Numbered from the stretch's first letter, positions 17,410 through 27,000 are shown. The stretch is 64,000 bases of DNA from Ga0077555 sp050250755 (GCA_050250755.1 JBFWOB010000003.1:124001-188000); one strand, 5' to 3'. Made by a program: numbers and translations. Notes: generated by a model not told the origin, from the letters alone.

Positions 17410-17597
17410 GAGAGTAGCCTCTGCGAAATACGGTCCGTTGTCTTACAGAATGCTAATCACGCGTTTGAGTAAGTTGCAAGACATCGTCTGACTCGGGCGC
17501 ATCCGCGCGGAATAGTCTTAGGCTTTAGTTAATCGATTGTGTCAGCCTCAACCTTGGCATACCGACGAGTGTCAGAGGTCATTGGAGCATGACATTT

Positions 17598-18203
17598 TCA
17601 ATCGCCCTGTCCTTTGTAAGCGTCCAGTCCGGCCGCCTCGATCCACTTGGGAATGTTACTCATTTGCCAGAACACCCCCACTATCGCGAGCCCAATGGTG
17701 AGCAGAGCGGGCAACAACCGTCCGCCCGAGCGATCGAACAAGGTGACGCCGGGGAGAAGAAGGTGCGCTCCGTTCATGATCATGGCTGCTCCGCTTGCAG
17801 CAGTAACCGCGACGACAATTCTGTCGAATACGCGTGGAAGGGCGATCCCACCCGCATAACCGAGCACTACCGCAAACAGAACGCCTGCAAGCCCTCCAAA
17901 TGAATTCCCAAAACCAAACGCATTCGCCAAGCCGATGCCAAGCATGAACCCGGCTGAGATACCCAGCAGTATCCGTCGAAACGGCTCAAGGAAATACAAT
18001 GCACCGGCCAGCAGTATTGCGCCAGCCACACCAAGAATGAGAGCCAACCAACTACTGTCACCTGTCATCCAGACGCCTAAAAGTGCGCCGATCTCGAAGC
18101 CGACCAGGCCATAGAGAATTGGCAACCACGCGTAGAAGAAAAAAAGACCGTAGGCCATCAAGCCCAACCCAGCCAAGATCATTAAAATGGCACCTAATGT
18201 CAT
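17598..18203 (-). CDS. TMEM198/DUF4203-like multi-pass membrane protein
   Basis: 201 aa, seven or so hydrophobic segments covering nearly the whole chain (LGAILMILAGLGLMAYGLFF, then FEIGALLGVWM, ILGVAGAILLAGALYFL and others), with short polar turns. The repeated Gly-rich helices and length fit the DUF4203/TMEM198 group, whose transport role is unknown. GAGGAG lies nine bases before the ATG at 18203; a TTG six codons earlier is less likely. Confidence 0.75.
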   Translation of the reverse strand: MTLGAILMILAGLGLMAYGLFFFYAWLPILYGLVGFEIGALLGVWMTGDSSWLALILGVAGAILLAGALYFLEPFRRILLGISAGFMLGIGLANAFGFGNSFGGLAGVLFAVVLGYAGGIALPRVFDRIVVAVTAASGAAMIMNGAHLLLPGVTLFDRSGGRLLPALLTIGLAIVGVFWQMSNIPKWIEAAGLDAYKGQGD

Positions 18204-18554
18204 TAGGGCGCTCCTCGTCAATTGGTCAGCACCTCCGACCTCGTCGCGAAATGAATTTCCACGCTCCGAGTATGGGGCTAGGAAGCGTAGCCTAGCAGGC
18301 CAGGGATTGAAAGCACGAGGTCATTTCCACCGCCGGTTTTCATTCGCAGACAATCCTGGCACAAAGTTTCGCGAGCGAAAAACGGTGAGAAGAAACGCGA
18401 TCTGGCAAATGAATCGGAATGGTCGTTTACCTGCAAAAATGCCGTCGGACGCATTTGGCACAGAACTGATCAACAGCTCATGGCATGCCGGTCAGCTCTG
18501 TTGGTCGGCAGGAAGTGACTATGCGTCAGCCCCCTCGACTGAGCTTCCGGAATC
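18204..18554. other. Intergenic region, 351 bp, nothing recognised
   Basis: Between two leftward membrane-protein genes. It is somewhat less GC-rich than the surrounding genes. It presumably holds the promoter for the DUF4203-like gene. No repeat or conserved frame was seen. Confidence 0.45.
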
Positions 18555-19592
18555 TCATGTACCGGACGAACGCTTCTCCGCTGGGCCCATCAGAATAGCC
18601 AGCCATTTGCTTGATGGATGCTCCGCACAGAATGTGACGATCGCAATTGCAATCGGCACACCGATGAACGCGCCGAAGAGGCCCCAAAGGAATGTCCAGA
18701 AAAACACGGAGAACAGAACGAGGAACGGCGAGATGGCGAGTGCACTCCCAGCCACGCGGGGTTCGATGTAGCTTCCGATTACGAACTGAATGATATTCAG
18801 ACAGGCAAAGACGAGCAGAGCTGATTGCCAGGTATCGAACTGCGCAAGCGCATACAGGGTTGGAAAGACGGTGGCGACGAATGGACCTATGAACGGAATA
18901 TAATTGAGCGTAAAGGCAATGACTCCCCATTCTTTGGCAAGCTGCAACCCCGATGCGGAAGCTAATGCCCACACCATAAAGCCGGTTGATAAGCTCATGA
19001 CGGTTCTGATGAGCATATAGCGACGAAACTTTGAAGCGATCGTTGTGCTGGCGGACAGCATCACTCGTGCGGCTTCTCTGTCCTTCAGTTCGATGAGCTT
19101 ACGCTTGAAATCATCGACCTCGAGCAATCCCAGAATGACGTACACAACAACCACCAGCCAGAATGTGGTTGCCGTATTGATCCGGGCTGCGATGGCTTGA
19201 GTAGCGCGAAGCAACCAAGCAGAATTGAAGTGCTCAGCCCACATTCCGTCTACCGCGATCCCGTACCCTTCGATCCAGGCAGCGGCTTGATCGTAAAGGC
19301 TCTGGAACCGAGCTGACTCGGCAAGCAACGCTCGGGCGATTCGCCCAAAGCCCCAGCTCACGAGCGAGGCAAAAATGCAGAACACGACGACCGTAACGGA
19401 GATGACAATAGCCAGAGCAAGGAGATTTGGCAGGTATGCCTTCAGTCGGCTCTGAAGAGGCCACACGAGGGCGATGATGAAAATCGCACCGACAACGGGG
19501 GCGATCAGAGATGTCGCAAAATTCAGGGCAACGAGCACGGCAATGATCGCGACGATGCTGATCATCGTGCGGGTCCAGGAGTCGGTCATCAT
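18555..19592 (-). CDS. AI-2E family transporter-like membrane protein
   Basis: 345 aa. The layout is the AI-2E exporter (TqsA/YdiK/PerM) one: an N-terminal helical pair (ISIVAIIAVLVALNFATSL, VGAIFIIALVWPL), a third helix, an extracytoplasmic-size polar domain (about residues 90-150), then four or five C-terminal helices with the family signature FTLNYIPFIGPFVATVFPTL. Members move autoinducer-2, sodium/proton or unknown solutes. It ends downstream of the Mrp-type operon on the same strand, with 71 bases between, so it may belong to its transcript. Confidence 0.88.
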   Translation of the reverse strand: MMTDSWTRTMISIVAIIAVLVALNFATSLIAPVVGAIFIIALVWPLQSRLKAYLPNLLALAIVISVTVVVFCIFASLVSWGFGRIARALLAESARFQSLYDQAAAWIEGYGIAVDGMWAEHFNSAWLLRATQAIAARINTATTFWLVVVVYVILGLLEVDDFKRKLIELKDREAARVMLSASTTIASKFRRYMLIRTVMSLSTGFMVWALASASGLQLAKEWGVIAFTLNYIPFIGPFVATVFPTLYALAQFDTWQSALLVFACLNIIQFVIGSYIEPRVAGSALAISPFLVLFSVFFWTFLWGLFGAFIGVPIAIAIVTFCAEHPSSKWLAILMGPAEKRSSGT

Positions 19593-19663
19593 GAGCTCAC
19601 ACGATAAGGTTTAGCTTTGACGTGTTTGGGAACCTGGCGAATACGAACCACTTCAAATCGATC

Positions 19664-21295
19664 TCATAGCCCAACCGCCAGAACTCCGCTGAGCACGATC
19701 GCAATGGTCAGTAGGAGCGCGCCTGCGACCAGCCATTGGCGTAGGAATCCATCAGCGCGCTCAATACCGGCACCCGCCCAGGTCACCCCCGGACGACAGA
19801 AACTCGCGAAAGCTACAATGTCACCTTCGGGCAACCGCGGAAGGCGCCCCCTGAAGTTACGGAATGCAACCGCGACCAGGATACCAAGTCCGACCGGCCA
19901 TGCGGCCTTCCATAACAAAGCCGGTTGAAGTGCGCTTCGGATCGTTTCTCCGCTGATTCCAGGATAGAGCAGCCAAGGAAGCGTTAGCGACGCGGCGACG
20001 ACGGTCAGCCACGGGATCAGTTCGGCAGGCGGAGGCAACGCTTCGAACCGCTCGGCGAATTGCTGTGAGATGCTTGCGAGGAAATGCATCATGAGTACCG
20101 TGCTGCCTATCGCCGCCAGTGTCACGAGCCAGCTGACCAAGCCGTAACCAAACATCGGCTTCGTGACCAACTTTGCCAGTGCACCGCTCGTGAGCGGCAA
20201 TCCACCTAAACTGATGGCCAAAACGGCTGTCAGCAACAGGACTGGCCTCAACCGGGCTTGGCCCGTCGCTGCTATGATACCGACCGCCAGGAAAAGCCCG
20301 CCCTTGGCCAGCATGTGATGCACGCCATAATAGGCCACGAGGCCCGGCGCATCGATGTCTCCAAGGCTCAGGCCCGTGCCGGCGACCGCAGCGATCAGGC
20401 CCATCTGGCTAACGGTCGAATAGGCGAGGATCGTCTTTGGTCGCTGCTGCGTCAGGCCGATTGCGACGCCCCAGTAGGCCGTAACCAAGCCGATCGCCGT
20501 CAAAATGTCGCCCCAACTCGGCAGCGCATAATCATAGGGAAGAAAGCGGATAAGGCCGATAGCGCCCGCCTTGACAAGAACACCACTGAGCACGGCCGAC
20601 GCGGGCATCGGTGCCGCCGGATGCGCCAGCGGCAGCCAAACATGCAACGGGAAAAGCCCGAGCTTGAGCGCGCACCCGAGGAGAACGAGCGCAATAATGC
20701 CATCTCGATACGGCGAAGCGACCATCGAGCTGACAACGTCGCGAATGAGGGGATTGGGCTCGGAGCCGATCGTAGCAAGCAGCACAAATGCGAGAAGCAG
20801 GAACGCCTCTCCGGTCAACGCGAGCGCGACATAAACTGTCCCTGCACGAAACGCGCTGACGGATTCCTCGTGCGCAATAAGACCGTAGGCAGCAAGGCTC
20901 GCCATTGTGAAAAGCAGATAGAAACTTGCGATGTCGGCAACGATGAATAGGCCCATGCTGCCAGTCAGCGTCAGCAGCCAGGACAAGGCAAAGCGCACAG
21001 GCGAAGGCGTTGTCCGCATGTAGGATGACGCGAAGACGCCGGCCGCCGCCCACAGCAGCGCCGATCCAGCCAGAAGAATAGTTCCAGGCCGATCGAGCAT
21101 CAGCGTCATTCGGAACGGGCCCGGAAACAACACAACCCGGTCTACAGGGCCGAGAAGGGCTGCCGGCAGCGCCGGAAGCGGCGCAAATGGGATCAATGAC
21201 AGAATGCGCTTGCGCAGGCGCGCCGAGAGGCAGCCGAACGCCATGGCGAGCGGGACCACCAGAGTCGCAACAAGGAGCAGTCCGGATAGCCTCAT
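19664..21295 (-). CDS. Second MrpD/NuoN-like proton-translocating subunit (D')
   Basis: 543 aa with about 14 hydrophobic helices. It belongs to the antiporter-like subunits shared by Mrp antiporters and complex I. A conserved lysine/histidine helix is seen in LKLGLFPLHVWLPLAHPAAP, with broken-helix proton path residues in KTILAYSTVSQMGLIAAV. It follows the canonical D gene with an ATGA overlap (21292-21295). Canonical Mrp operons have one large A and one D subunit; here the second large subunit is D-like instead of a full-length A. Confidence 0.88.
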   Translation of the reverse strand: MRLSGLLLVATLVVPLAMAFGCLSARLRKRILSLIPFAPLPALPAALLGPVDRVVLFPGPFRMTLMLDRPGTILLAGSALLWAAAGVFASSYMRTTPSPVRFALSWLLTLTGSMGLFIVADIASFYLLFTMASLAAYGLIAHEESVSAFRAGTVYVALALTGEAFLLLAFVLLATIGSEPNPLIRDVVSSMVASPYRDGIIALVLLGCALKLGLFPLHVWLPLAHPAAPMPASAVLSGVLVKAGAIGLIRFLPYDYALPSWGDILTAIGLVTAYWGVAIGLTQQRPKTILAYSTVSQMGLIAAVAGTGLSLGDIDAPGLVAYYGVHHMLAKGGLFLAVGIIAATGQARLRPVLLLTAVLAISLGGLPLTSGALAKLVTKPMFGYGLVSWLVTLAAIGSTVLMMHFLASISQQFAERFEALPPPAELIPWLTVVAASLTLPWLLYPGISGETIRSALQPALLWKAAWPVGLGILVAVAFRNFRGRLPRLPEGDIVAFASFCRPGVTWAGAGIERADGFLRQWLVAGALLLTIAIVLSGVLAVGL

Positions 21296-22827
21296 GGCGT
21301 AATCGCAATCGACGCGCCAGTCCGGCCGATCTGCAGAAAGGCGAATGGCTGCAAAGGCACGAAGCCGAGCGCGACAGCACCGATCGCCAGCGTCAGCGCA
21401 ATGATTTCAAGCCGGCGAGGCACCGCCTTCTGTGCGACAAGCGCGACAGACGGCGTAGAGAACGCGCGGCTGATAACGCGAAAAACATATCCAGCCGCTA
21501 TAACTCCCCCGGCTGAGATTGTGATCGCGATCCACCAATAGCCTTCAATGACGGCAGCAGTGAGCAGAAGGCATTTGGCAATGAAGCCCCCACTTGGCGG
21601 CAGCCCCATAAGCGATAAGCCGCCGAGACCGAATGCAAAGGCACTGACTGGAAGAACACGAGCGAAACCGTCGAGCTCTGCGATGCGATCGTGAGCAAAG
21701 GCCTCGGCGATCACGCCAGCAGCCATGAACATAGCCGCCTTGGCAAGCGCGTGGGAGGCAAGCTGAAGAACCCCCCCGGTCCAGGCGATGGTGCTCGATG
21801 GGGGCAAGATGTCTGTGCCGATTGCCAGTGGGAACATCAGGAGCAGGTAACCCACTTGCGCCGCGGTGGAGTAGGCCACCATGAGCTTGAGCCGCAATTG
21901 CCTGACGGCCATGATGCTGCAGAACAGGATCGATAGAGAGCCAAGCACTGCCAGAACTTGGGCTGGACGCACCGCCACCATTGGCGGCGCGAGATCGAAG
22001 AGCAGCCGCAAGATAATGAAAAACGGAGCCTTGACAACGAGCGCTGACAAGATCGTGCTAGCTGCTGGCGGAGCACCGGCGTGAGCCGGCGGCAACCAAA
22101 GATGCAGCGGAAATAGAGCTGCCTTGGCGAGAAGACCGGCAATCATGAGTCCCAGCGCCACCGAAAGGGCGGGTCCATTATCGACAGCCTGCGACAATGT
22201 ACGGAGATCGAGCGTCCCGTACGCGCCATAGATCAGCCCGACTCCAAGCAGGTAGAGCAGCGATCCCAGCAGCGCAAACATCATATAGCGAAGAGCTGCG
22301 GCAATGGTCTCCGCGCGGCCGTCCAGGCAGACGAGCGGGACTGCACTGAATGTCAGCAACTCGAGCGCAACATAAAGATTGAATAAGTCCTGGCCGATGA
22401 AGATTGCATTCAAAGCGCTCCAGATCGCCATCATGAGAACCCAGAAGACGGCGGGAATACGCGCCTCTTGTGAGCCACTCGATCGGCCGAACTGCAGATA
22501 GGCAAACAGGCCCGTGGCGCTCATGACTACGGATGTGAGCACGAGCATCGTTGCCGAAACACCATCGGCACGCAATGCAATCCCAAGCGGAGGTTGCCAG
22601 CCCCCAAGAACGTAGATGAGCGCATCACCCGTGCTGGCAACCTTCACCGCAACGATGATCGTAATGGCCAATACTGCGGCGGAAGATGCAAGTGCTAAGC
22701 GGCCGGCGTTGCGTGCATCGAGAAGCAGCACAATCAGTAACGCCGCTACCGGCAGCATGACGGCCAAGACGAGGAGGAGACCTCCGGGCGTCGCGGCATA
22801 CGTCATTGAACCGGTCATTGAAGTCAT
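21292..22827 (-). CDS. mrpD: Mrp/Mnh-type cation:proton antiporter subunit D
   Basis: 511 aa, about 14 helices. Hallmarks: the acidic helix NLYVALELLTFSAVPLVCLD (conserved Glu of TM5), lysine helix LLAKAALFPLHLWLPPAHAG, and KLMVAYSTAAQVGYLLL. Together with subunits A and C it forms the proton- and cation-conducting part in the inner membrane. Overlaps the C gene by ATGA at 22824-22827. Confidence 0.92.
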   Translation of the reverse strand: MTSMTGSMTYAATPGGLLLVLAVMLPVAALLIVLLLDARNAGRLALASSAAVLAITIIVAVKVASTGDALIYVLGGWQPPLGIALRADGVSATMLVLTSVVMSATGLFAYLQFGRSSGSQEARIPAVFWVLMMAIWSALNAIFIGQDLFNLYVALELLTFSAVPLVCLDGRAETIAAALRYMMFALLGSLLYLLGVGLIYGAYGTLDLRTLSQAVDNGPALSVALGLMIAGLLAKAALFPLHLWLPPAHAGAPPAASTILSALVVKAPFFIILRLLFDLAPPMVAVRPAQVLAVLGSLSILFCSIMAVRQLRLKLMVAYSTAAQVGYLLLMFPLAIGTDILPPSSTIAWTGGVLQLASHALAKAAMFMAAGVIAEAFAHDRIAELDGFARVLPVSAFAFGLGGLSLMGLPPSGGFIAKCLLLTAAVIEGYWWIAITISAGGVIAAGYVFRVISRAFSTPSVALVAQKAVPRRLEIIALTLAIGAVALGFVPLQPFAFLQIGRTGASIAITP

Positions 22828-23171
22828 TGCTCGCCCCGCGATGCAATCGCCGGAGCAGACGAGTCCAGTGCCGCATGACCTGTCAACTCGAACAGTCGTC
22901 GTACCAGCGCAACAGCGAGCGCAGTAGCGGAAAAGGCAACGACAATGCCGGTGATGACCAGCGCTTGTGGTACAGGATCGCTGGCAAGGCCCGCTGCTGC
23001 GCCGCGCATTGCCGCAACGCCGAAAACAAGAAAGATACCGGCGCCAAGAAGATTGAATCCGACGATCTTACGCAGAAGGCGTGGGTGAACAATCACCACA
23101 AAAAGGCCGATCCCGACCAATGCGGCACCACACAGCCCCAGCAGCGTCGCAGTCTGAGGAGCCGAAATCAT
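22824..23171 (-). CDS. mrpC: Mrp/Mnh-type antiporter subunit C (NuoK-like)
   Basis: 115 aa, three helices, homologous to NuoK of complex I. Marks: GAALVGIGLFVVIVHPRLLRKIVG (first helix and loop), NLLGAGIFLVFG, then DPVPQALVITGIVVAFSATAL with the conserved D-P-x-x-Q-A-L-x-L-T-A-I-V-I pattern. ATGA overlaps on both sides show tight translational coupling. Confidence 0.93.
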   Translation of the reverse strand: MISAPQTATLLGLCGAALVGIGLFVVIVHPRLLRKIVGFNLLGAGIFLVFGVAAMRGAAAGLASDPVPQALVITGIVVAFSATALAVALVRRLFELTGHAALDSSAPAIASRGEQ

Positions 23172-24094
23172 GTGCTGGGAACTTTCTTCGGTGATCCAAC
23201 AACCAGCATGCCGAGTGTGATGGCAATGGATAATATGAGAGCCATTTCAATGATAATAATCAGCAGCTTTGCGATCGCTGCCGGATAAGCAAGGAAGGCA
23301 CCTGCCGCCAAACCTAGGAATCCGATAACAAGGAAGACCATTGGTCCGCCAACGAGCAGCAGCCGCAATGTCCTGGCTTGCGTCTGAGGAATTGGTAGTA
23401 ATCCGGCTGACATACCAAGGAGCCACATCGCTGCCAGAACGGCTCCGCCCTGAAAAGTACCTCCCGGCGCATCAGCCCCGACCCAGAGAAGATATACCGC
23501 GACCACCACCCCGATGGGCGGCAGCGTGCGTGCCAGGAAGACGAGAGGCTCAGGCGCAGGCGTTGGCACACCGACAGCTGCACCACCCCAATAGCGGTTG
23601 GGCGTCAGCGACCATACGCCGACCAACGCTAGAATAAGAACGACCTTTTCCAGCAGCGTATCGATCGCGCGATAAGCCATCAGAACAGCCGTAACCGAAT
23701 TTCCAAGCCCAGCTGAATCGAGAGATGCGACGGAGGCGGGTGCAAGTGTCGGCGCAGGGAAGGGAGCCGTCAGAACGATATACGCGAGTGCAGCCGAAAC
23801 ACTGGCGCACAAAACGGCGATTGCCATCTTGCTTCCAAGGCCAAATGTGCGATCGGAGATACTTCCGCGAACGTAAGCCTCCGCACGTAAGAGCAAGAGC
23901 CCGGTTACGCCGCTGCCTATTGCAGCTTCCGTCAAAGCCACGTCGATGGAAGCCAAGCGCGTCCAACCAATTGACAGAAGCAGTCCAAATGCCACGAACC
24001 CAATGATCGCGCTCTGGTTATCACGCATCGCCGCTGCATAAAGCGCCAATCCGAGTAGCATCAACACGAGGAAAACATCGAAAAGAATAATCAT
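23168..24094 (-). CDS. mrpB: Fused Mrp subunit: A C-terminal (MbhD/MbhE-like) plus MnhB domain
   Basis: 308 aa. The N-terminal 80 residues match the DUF4040/MbhD part of large MrpA (MRDNQSAIIGFVAFGLLLSIGWTRLASIDVALTEAAIG). The centre (about residues 85-165) matches the MbhE-like part. The C-terminal 140 residues are an MnhB domain (VYLLWVGADAPGGTFQGGAV, with the family GGGFQAG-type motif). The A N-terminal NuoL-like region is absent, as in archaeal-type and some proteobacterial Mrp operons. ATGA overlaps with the G gene. Confidence 0.9.
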   Translation of the reverse strand: MIILFDVFLVLMLLGLALYAAAMRDNQSAIIGFVAFGLLLSIGWTRLASIDVALTEAAIGSGVTGLLLLRAEAYVRGSISDRTFGLGSKMAIAVLCASVSAALAYIVLTAPFPAPTLAPASVASLDSAGLGNSVTAVLMAYRAIDTLLEKVVLILALVGVWSLTPNRYWGGAAVGVPTPAPEPLVFLARTLPPIGVVVAVYLLWVGADAPGGTFQGGAVLAAMWLLGMSAGLLPIPQTQARTLRLLLVGGPMVFLVIGFLGLAAGAFLAYPAAIAKLLIIIIEMALILSIAITLGMLVVGSPKKVPST

Positions 24095-24384
24095 GATCGA
24101 GCCATGTCTTTTGCAATGGCACTCGCAATGAGCCGACTGACCGTTGCCGCGGAGAGCTGCGCCAGGAGCCAGATGCCGATCAGCTTAAGTGCAACGAAGC
24201 AACCCGGAGTCTGCGGCAACAGGCCGAGTACGATCAGGCCAAGGCCGAGATTGTCGGCTTTGCTCAACGCGTGCAGACGGCTGAGCGTATCTGGAAAGCG
24301 CAATAGACCCAATGCACCCGCGAGGAAGAACACCGCGCCAGCGGCGACGGCGACAATCGTGAAAGCGTCGACGATGACGGTCAT
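24091..24384 (-). CDS. mrpG: Mrp/Mnh-type antiporter subunit G
   Basis: 97 aa, three helices. Family signature GALGLLRFPDTLSRLHALSK followed by KADNLGLGLIVLGLL. Accessory membrane subunit needed for complex assembly in studied Mrp systems. ATGA overlaps both the F gene upstream and the B gene downstream. Confidence 0.93.
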   Translation of the reverse strand: MTVIVDAFTIVAVAAGAVFFLAGALGLLRFPDTLSRLHALSKADNLGLGLIVLGLLPQTPGCFVALKLIGIWLLAQLSAATVSRLIASAIAKDMARS

Positions 24385-24671
24385 GAGCCCTCCGCGCGAT
24401 CCGGTGGCACAGCCGGCCCCGGAAGTACCAGTCCTAGCGTGAAGGCTGTGCCGGAGAACGCTGCAAGCAGAACCAGCAACAGGGCGACGTCTGCCATTGG
24501 CGGCGACTTCAAGGCTGCGCCAAGCAGTAGCGCCATCGCCGCCCCGCCCGAGCCGAGTAGTTGGACTGCCATCATGCGTTCGATTCCAGCCCGAGCGCGT
24601 AGCACTCGAAATAAGCTGATGGCGTTCACGACAAGAATAAACAATGTGGTTCCAATAAAGAAATCAGCCAC
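24381..24671 (-). CDS. mrpF: Mrp/Mnh-type antiporter subunit F
   Basis: 96 aa, three helices: FIGTTLFILVVNAISLFRVL, the conserved GIERMMAVQLLGSGGAAMAL, and MADVALLLVLLAAFSGTAF. The start is taken as GTG at 24671, because GTGGCTGA there overlaps the E stop by eight bases and yields a normal-length protein; an earlier ATG would add 26 residues read inside the E gene. Confidence 0.9.
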   Translation of the reverse strand: MADFFIGTTLFILVVNAISLFRVLRARAGIERMMAVQLLGSGGAAMALLLGAALKSPPMADVALLLVLLAAFSGTAFTLGLVLPGPAVPPDRAEGS

Positions 24672-25221
24672 GACTCGGCTCCGAATTGAGGACCTTGAGG
24701 AATGCCGCTTCGTCGTCCGAAAACTCGGACGCCACAGCTTGGCGGACATTCAGGCAATGGATAAGCATGGTGCCGTCGGCAGCTGTCTCCACCGGTAGCT
24801 TACCAGGTTGCAGACTCATGACCGTGCACAGCGCGTCACGTCCCATGCCGGGTAAGACAGATGTTCGATAGGTCGCGAAACCTGGCTTCAAATCGATGCT
24901 CGGCGAGAAAGCGTATTTGGCTACTTCCACGCCTGCACCAATTGATTGCCACAGAAATCGCAGCGCATACCGCGGCAGGTTCGCGTATGAGAAACCTCCG
25001 CCCGCTGGCCATAATAATATGCTGGCCCACGTAGCCACTGCTGCCGCAAGCACACCTATAGCGATATCCAGCGGAGCAGAACCAGTCAGGCAGATCCAAA
25101 GCATCCAGAAGACAGCACCTCGGAGCAATATCGAGGGCTTCAGATCTCGCCCGGTCACCTTTCCAGGTGTCGCTGGAACAGCCGCCGTGGGACGATCGGG
25201 TTCTGAAGGCAGTTTTATCAT
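24664..25221 (-). CDS. mrpE: Mrp/Mnh-type antiporter subunit E
   Basis: 185 aa. After about 30 polar residues come membrane helices (FWMLWICLTGSAPLDIAIGV, VLAAAVATWASILLW). The cytoplasmic MnhE part follows: YALRFLWQSIGAGVEVAKYAF, LKPGFATYR, then TVMSLQPGKLPVE and MLIHCLNVRQ, matching the T-LTPGT and L-VH-LD signatures of the family with some changes. The ATG at 25221 overlaps the stop of the beta-helix protein gene as ATGA. Confidence 0.92.
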   Translation of the reverse strand: MIKLPSEPDRPTAAVPATPGKVTGRDLKPSILLRGAVFWMLWICLTGSAPLDIAIGVLAAAVATWASILLWPAGGGFSYANLPRYALRFLWQSIGAGVEVAKYAFSPSIDLKPGFATYRTSVLPGMGRDALCTVMSLQPGKLPVETAADGTMLIHCLNVRQAVASEFSDDEAAFLKVLNSEPSRG

Positions 25222-26906
25222 CGCGATTTCACCACTCCCGAGAAACCGGCTATCGCCAACAGACTCAAGGCCCAACCGATGACTGACTGCAGATAGAAGT
25301 AGGCTATGGCTTGCGAGCCCCAAGGCTTGCTCGGGTCTGGCCGCCAAGTATTCTTCTGATCGATCTCGAGCACCGGAAATAGTGTATCGAGGGAATACAT
25401 CCAGGCATTGAAACGCGGATAGCTCGCCGCCTCGAGCTGGCTGCGATAACAGTCGAGCTGAGTCTGACCCGGGGACGCGCGACCTGGGTTGGCCTGCTGA
25501 GTCGCGAGAAGTACCCTCTTCTCGAAAGGTTCGAAGCCGCACAGGACCCACTCGGGCGAGCGGAGGACGACGAGACTTGCAGGCTTGAACGCACCGTACC
25601 GTTCGGCATGGCCGAAAATCAGCGCACCCGCCACCCAGAAAAAGAGCAGCCAGAAGAACGCAAGAAGCGGCTGGCGCCCGTAACGAACGGTAATGGCGAG
25701 AACGCCGTCACTGGCGGCCAAGAGCATATGGACAAGCGGATTGCTGCTTCTGGCACGCCGCGCCCGCCTCTGCAGGCGCTCCTTGGCAATCAGAACACGA
25801 CGAGCGTCTTCCTCATGCCCCATCGTCCGATAGACATGGGCGAGTTGCTCGTACGGCTGCGGCCAGAAATCCTCGCCCCATCGTCCCGGACTCTGCCGGG
25901 CAAGCCATTCCAGTCTTTGCTCCGCATCGATCGTGCCCCCGATCAGCGCATCGTAAAGGCAGCGGTTTAGCATCAGATCGCCCTGGCCGGGCCAACTTGC
26001 ACGATCATCGTGGATCGAGCCGAGTGTGGCGCCCGTCATATTGAGAACGCCGTCGATCTTCGCGCCTTTCCAGAGAAACCAAGCTCCCTTTACGATAGAT
26101 CTGTCGAACTTCAGCGCCACTTTGCCCGGATTATGAATTCTGGTGCCGGTGCAATCGAGATCGCCTTCGATGTGGCCCCCAACGATTTCGACCGCCCCTT
26201 CGATGCGCCCCGAATGAAGAATGATATCGCCTTCGACATCGATCCCATCAGCTTTGAGCGCGACAGTTTCGGGGTCGTGAATGTCGATGCCGGCGACATT
26301 GAGATCCGAGCTGAGCTTGGCTCCGACCAGGGAAATGCCGCCCACCATGCTCGCTCCGCGCATCACGATGCTGCGGGCCACAATCAGGTCGCCGAGCAGG
26401 GCTGCCGTTCTGCGAGATGTGATCTTTGCCCCATCGCAATTCAGAGGCCCGCCCAACCGCGATCCATGGATTGTGATGGCACCGGCGACGACGGCTCCAG
26501 CGAGGCTGACGCCACCGCGGACCTCGACCACTTCTGCGCGCAGGCCGGGCAGCGTCGAGCCGTCGAGAACAAGATTATCGATAATCGCCGAGCGCACGAT
26601 CGGGGCGGACTCGAAGCGGCAGTCTTTTAGCGCAATGCCGCAATGAACCCTACAGCCCTCGAGATCGAGAACGCCCGTGATCAGTGCGCCTCTAAGGCGC
26701 ACGCCCTTCTCGTGCACCCGGCAGTGCTCATCGCCACCGAGAAGGAGAAATCGCAGAAATTCGGCACGCACAGTGCGCTCAGATTGACCGGCTTCGGGCA
26801 AGTTCCCATCGCCAATTGCGTCGGAGTCTCCCGAGAGAAGATGGCCGAGTACAACCTCCTCCGAGGGCAACAGTGGTTGGAACTGCTCGAGACGACCGAC
26901 CGCCAT
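25218..26906 (-). CDS. Pentapeptide/beta-helix-like protein with C-terminal membrane helices, coupled to the Mrp operon
   Basis: 562 aa. About residues 60-300 form repeating short strands with regular Gly/Ala/Leu/Asp spacing (VRLRGALITGVLDLEGC, IVMRGASMVGGISLVGAKL, IDVEGDIILHSGRIEGAVEI), as in right-handed beta-helix proteins often mis-named membrane-associated oxidoreductase. A linker follows with YEQLAHVYRTMGHEEDARRVLI, typical of the same group. Then there are two hydrophobic helices: PLLAFFWLLFFWVAGALIFG and, at the C-terminus, FYLQSVIGWALSLLAIAGFSGV. It is probably the first gene of the antiporter operon, overlapping mrpE by ATGA. The start is uncertain; a GTG 22 codons upstream has AGGAGG about 16 bases before it. 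Function unknown. Confidence 0.8.
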   Translation of the reverse strand: MAVGRLEQFQPLLPSEEVVLGHLLSGDSDAIGDGNLPEAGQSERTVRAEFLRFLLLGGDEHCRVHEKGVRLRGALITGVLDLEGCRVHCGIALKDCRFESAPIVRSAIIDNLVLDGSTLPGLRAEVVEVRGGVSLAGAVVAGAITIHGSRLGGPLNCDGAKITSRRTAALLGDLIVARSIVMRGASMVGGISLVGAKLSSDLNVAGIDIHDPETVALKADGIDVEGDIILHSGRIEGAVEIVGGHIEGDLDCTGTRIHNPGKVALKFDRSIVKGAWFLWKGAKIDGVLNMTGATLGSIHDDRASWPGQGDLMLNRCLYDALIGGTIDAEQRLEWLARQSPGRWGEDFWPQPYEQLAHVYRTMGHEEDARRVLIAKERLQRRARRARSSNPLVHMLLAASDGVLAITVRYGRQPLLAFFWLLFFWVAGALIFGHAERYGAFKPASLVVLRSPEWVLCGFEPFEKRVLLATQQANPGRASPGQTQLDCYRSQLEAASYPRFNAWMYSLDTLFPVLEIDQKNTWRPDPSKPWGSQAIAYFYLQSVIGWALSLLAIAGFSGVVKSR

Positions 26907-27000
26907 TCCTAGACCATCTGTGAACGCCGACCCAATCGGCCCGCAATCCTGCCCCTCAAAGCTGCAGCTCACCCAACTGCCCGGACACCTCCTAAGGCGG

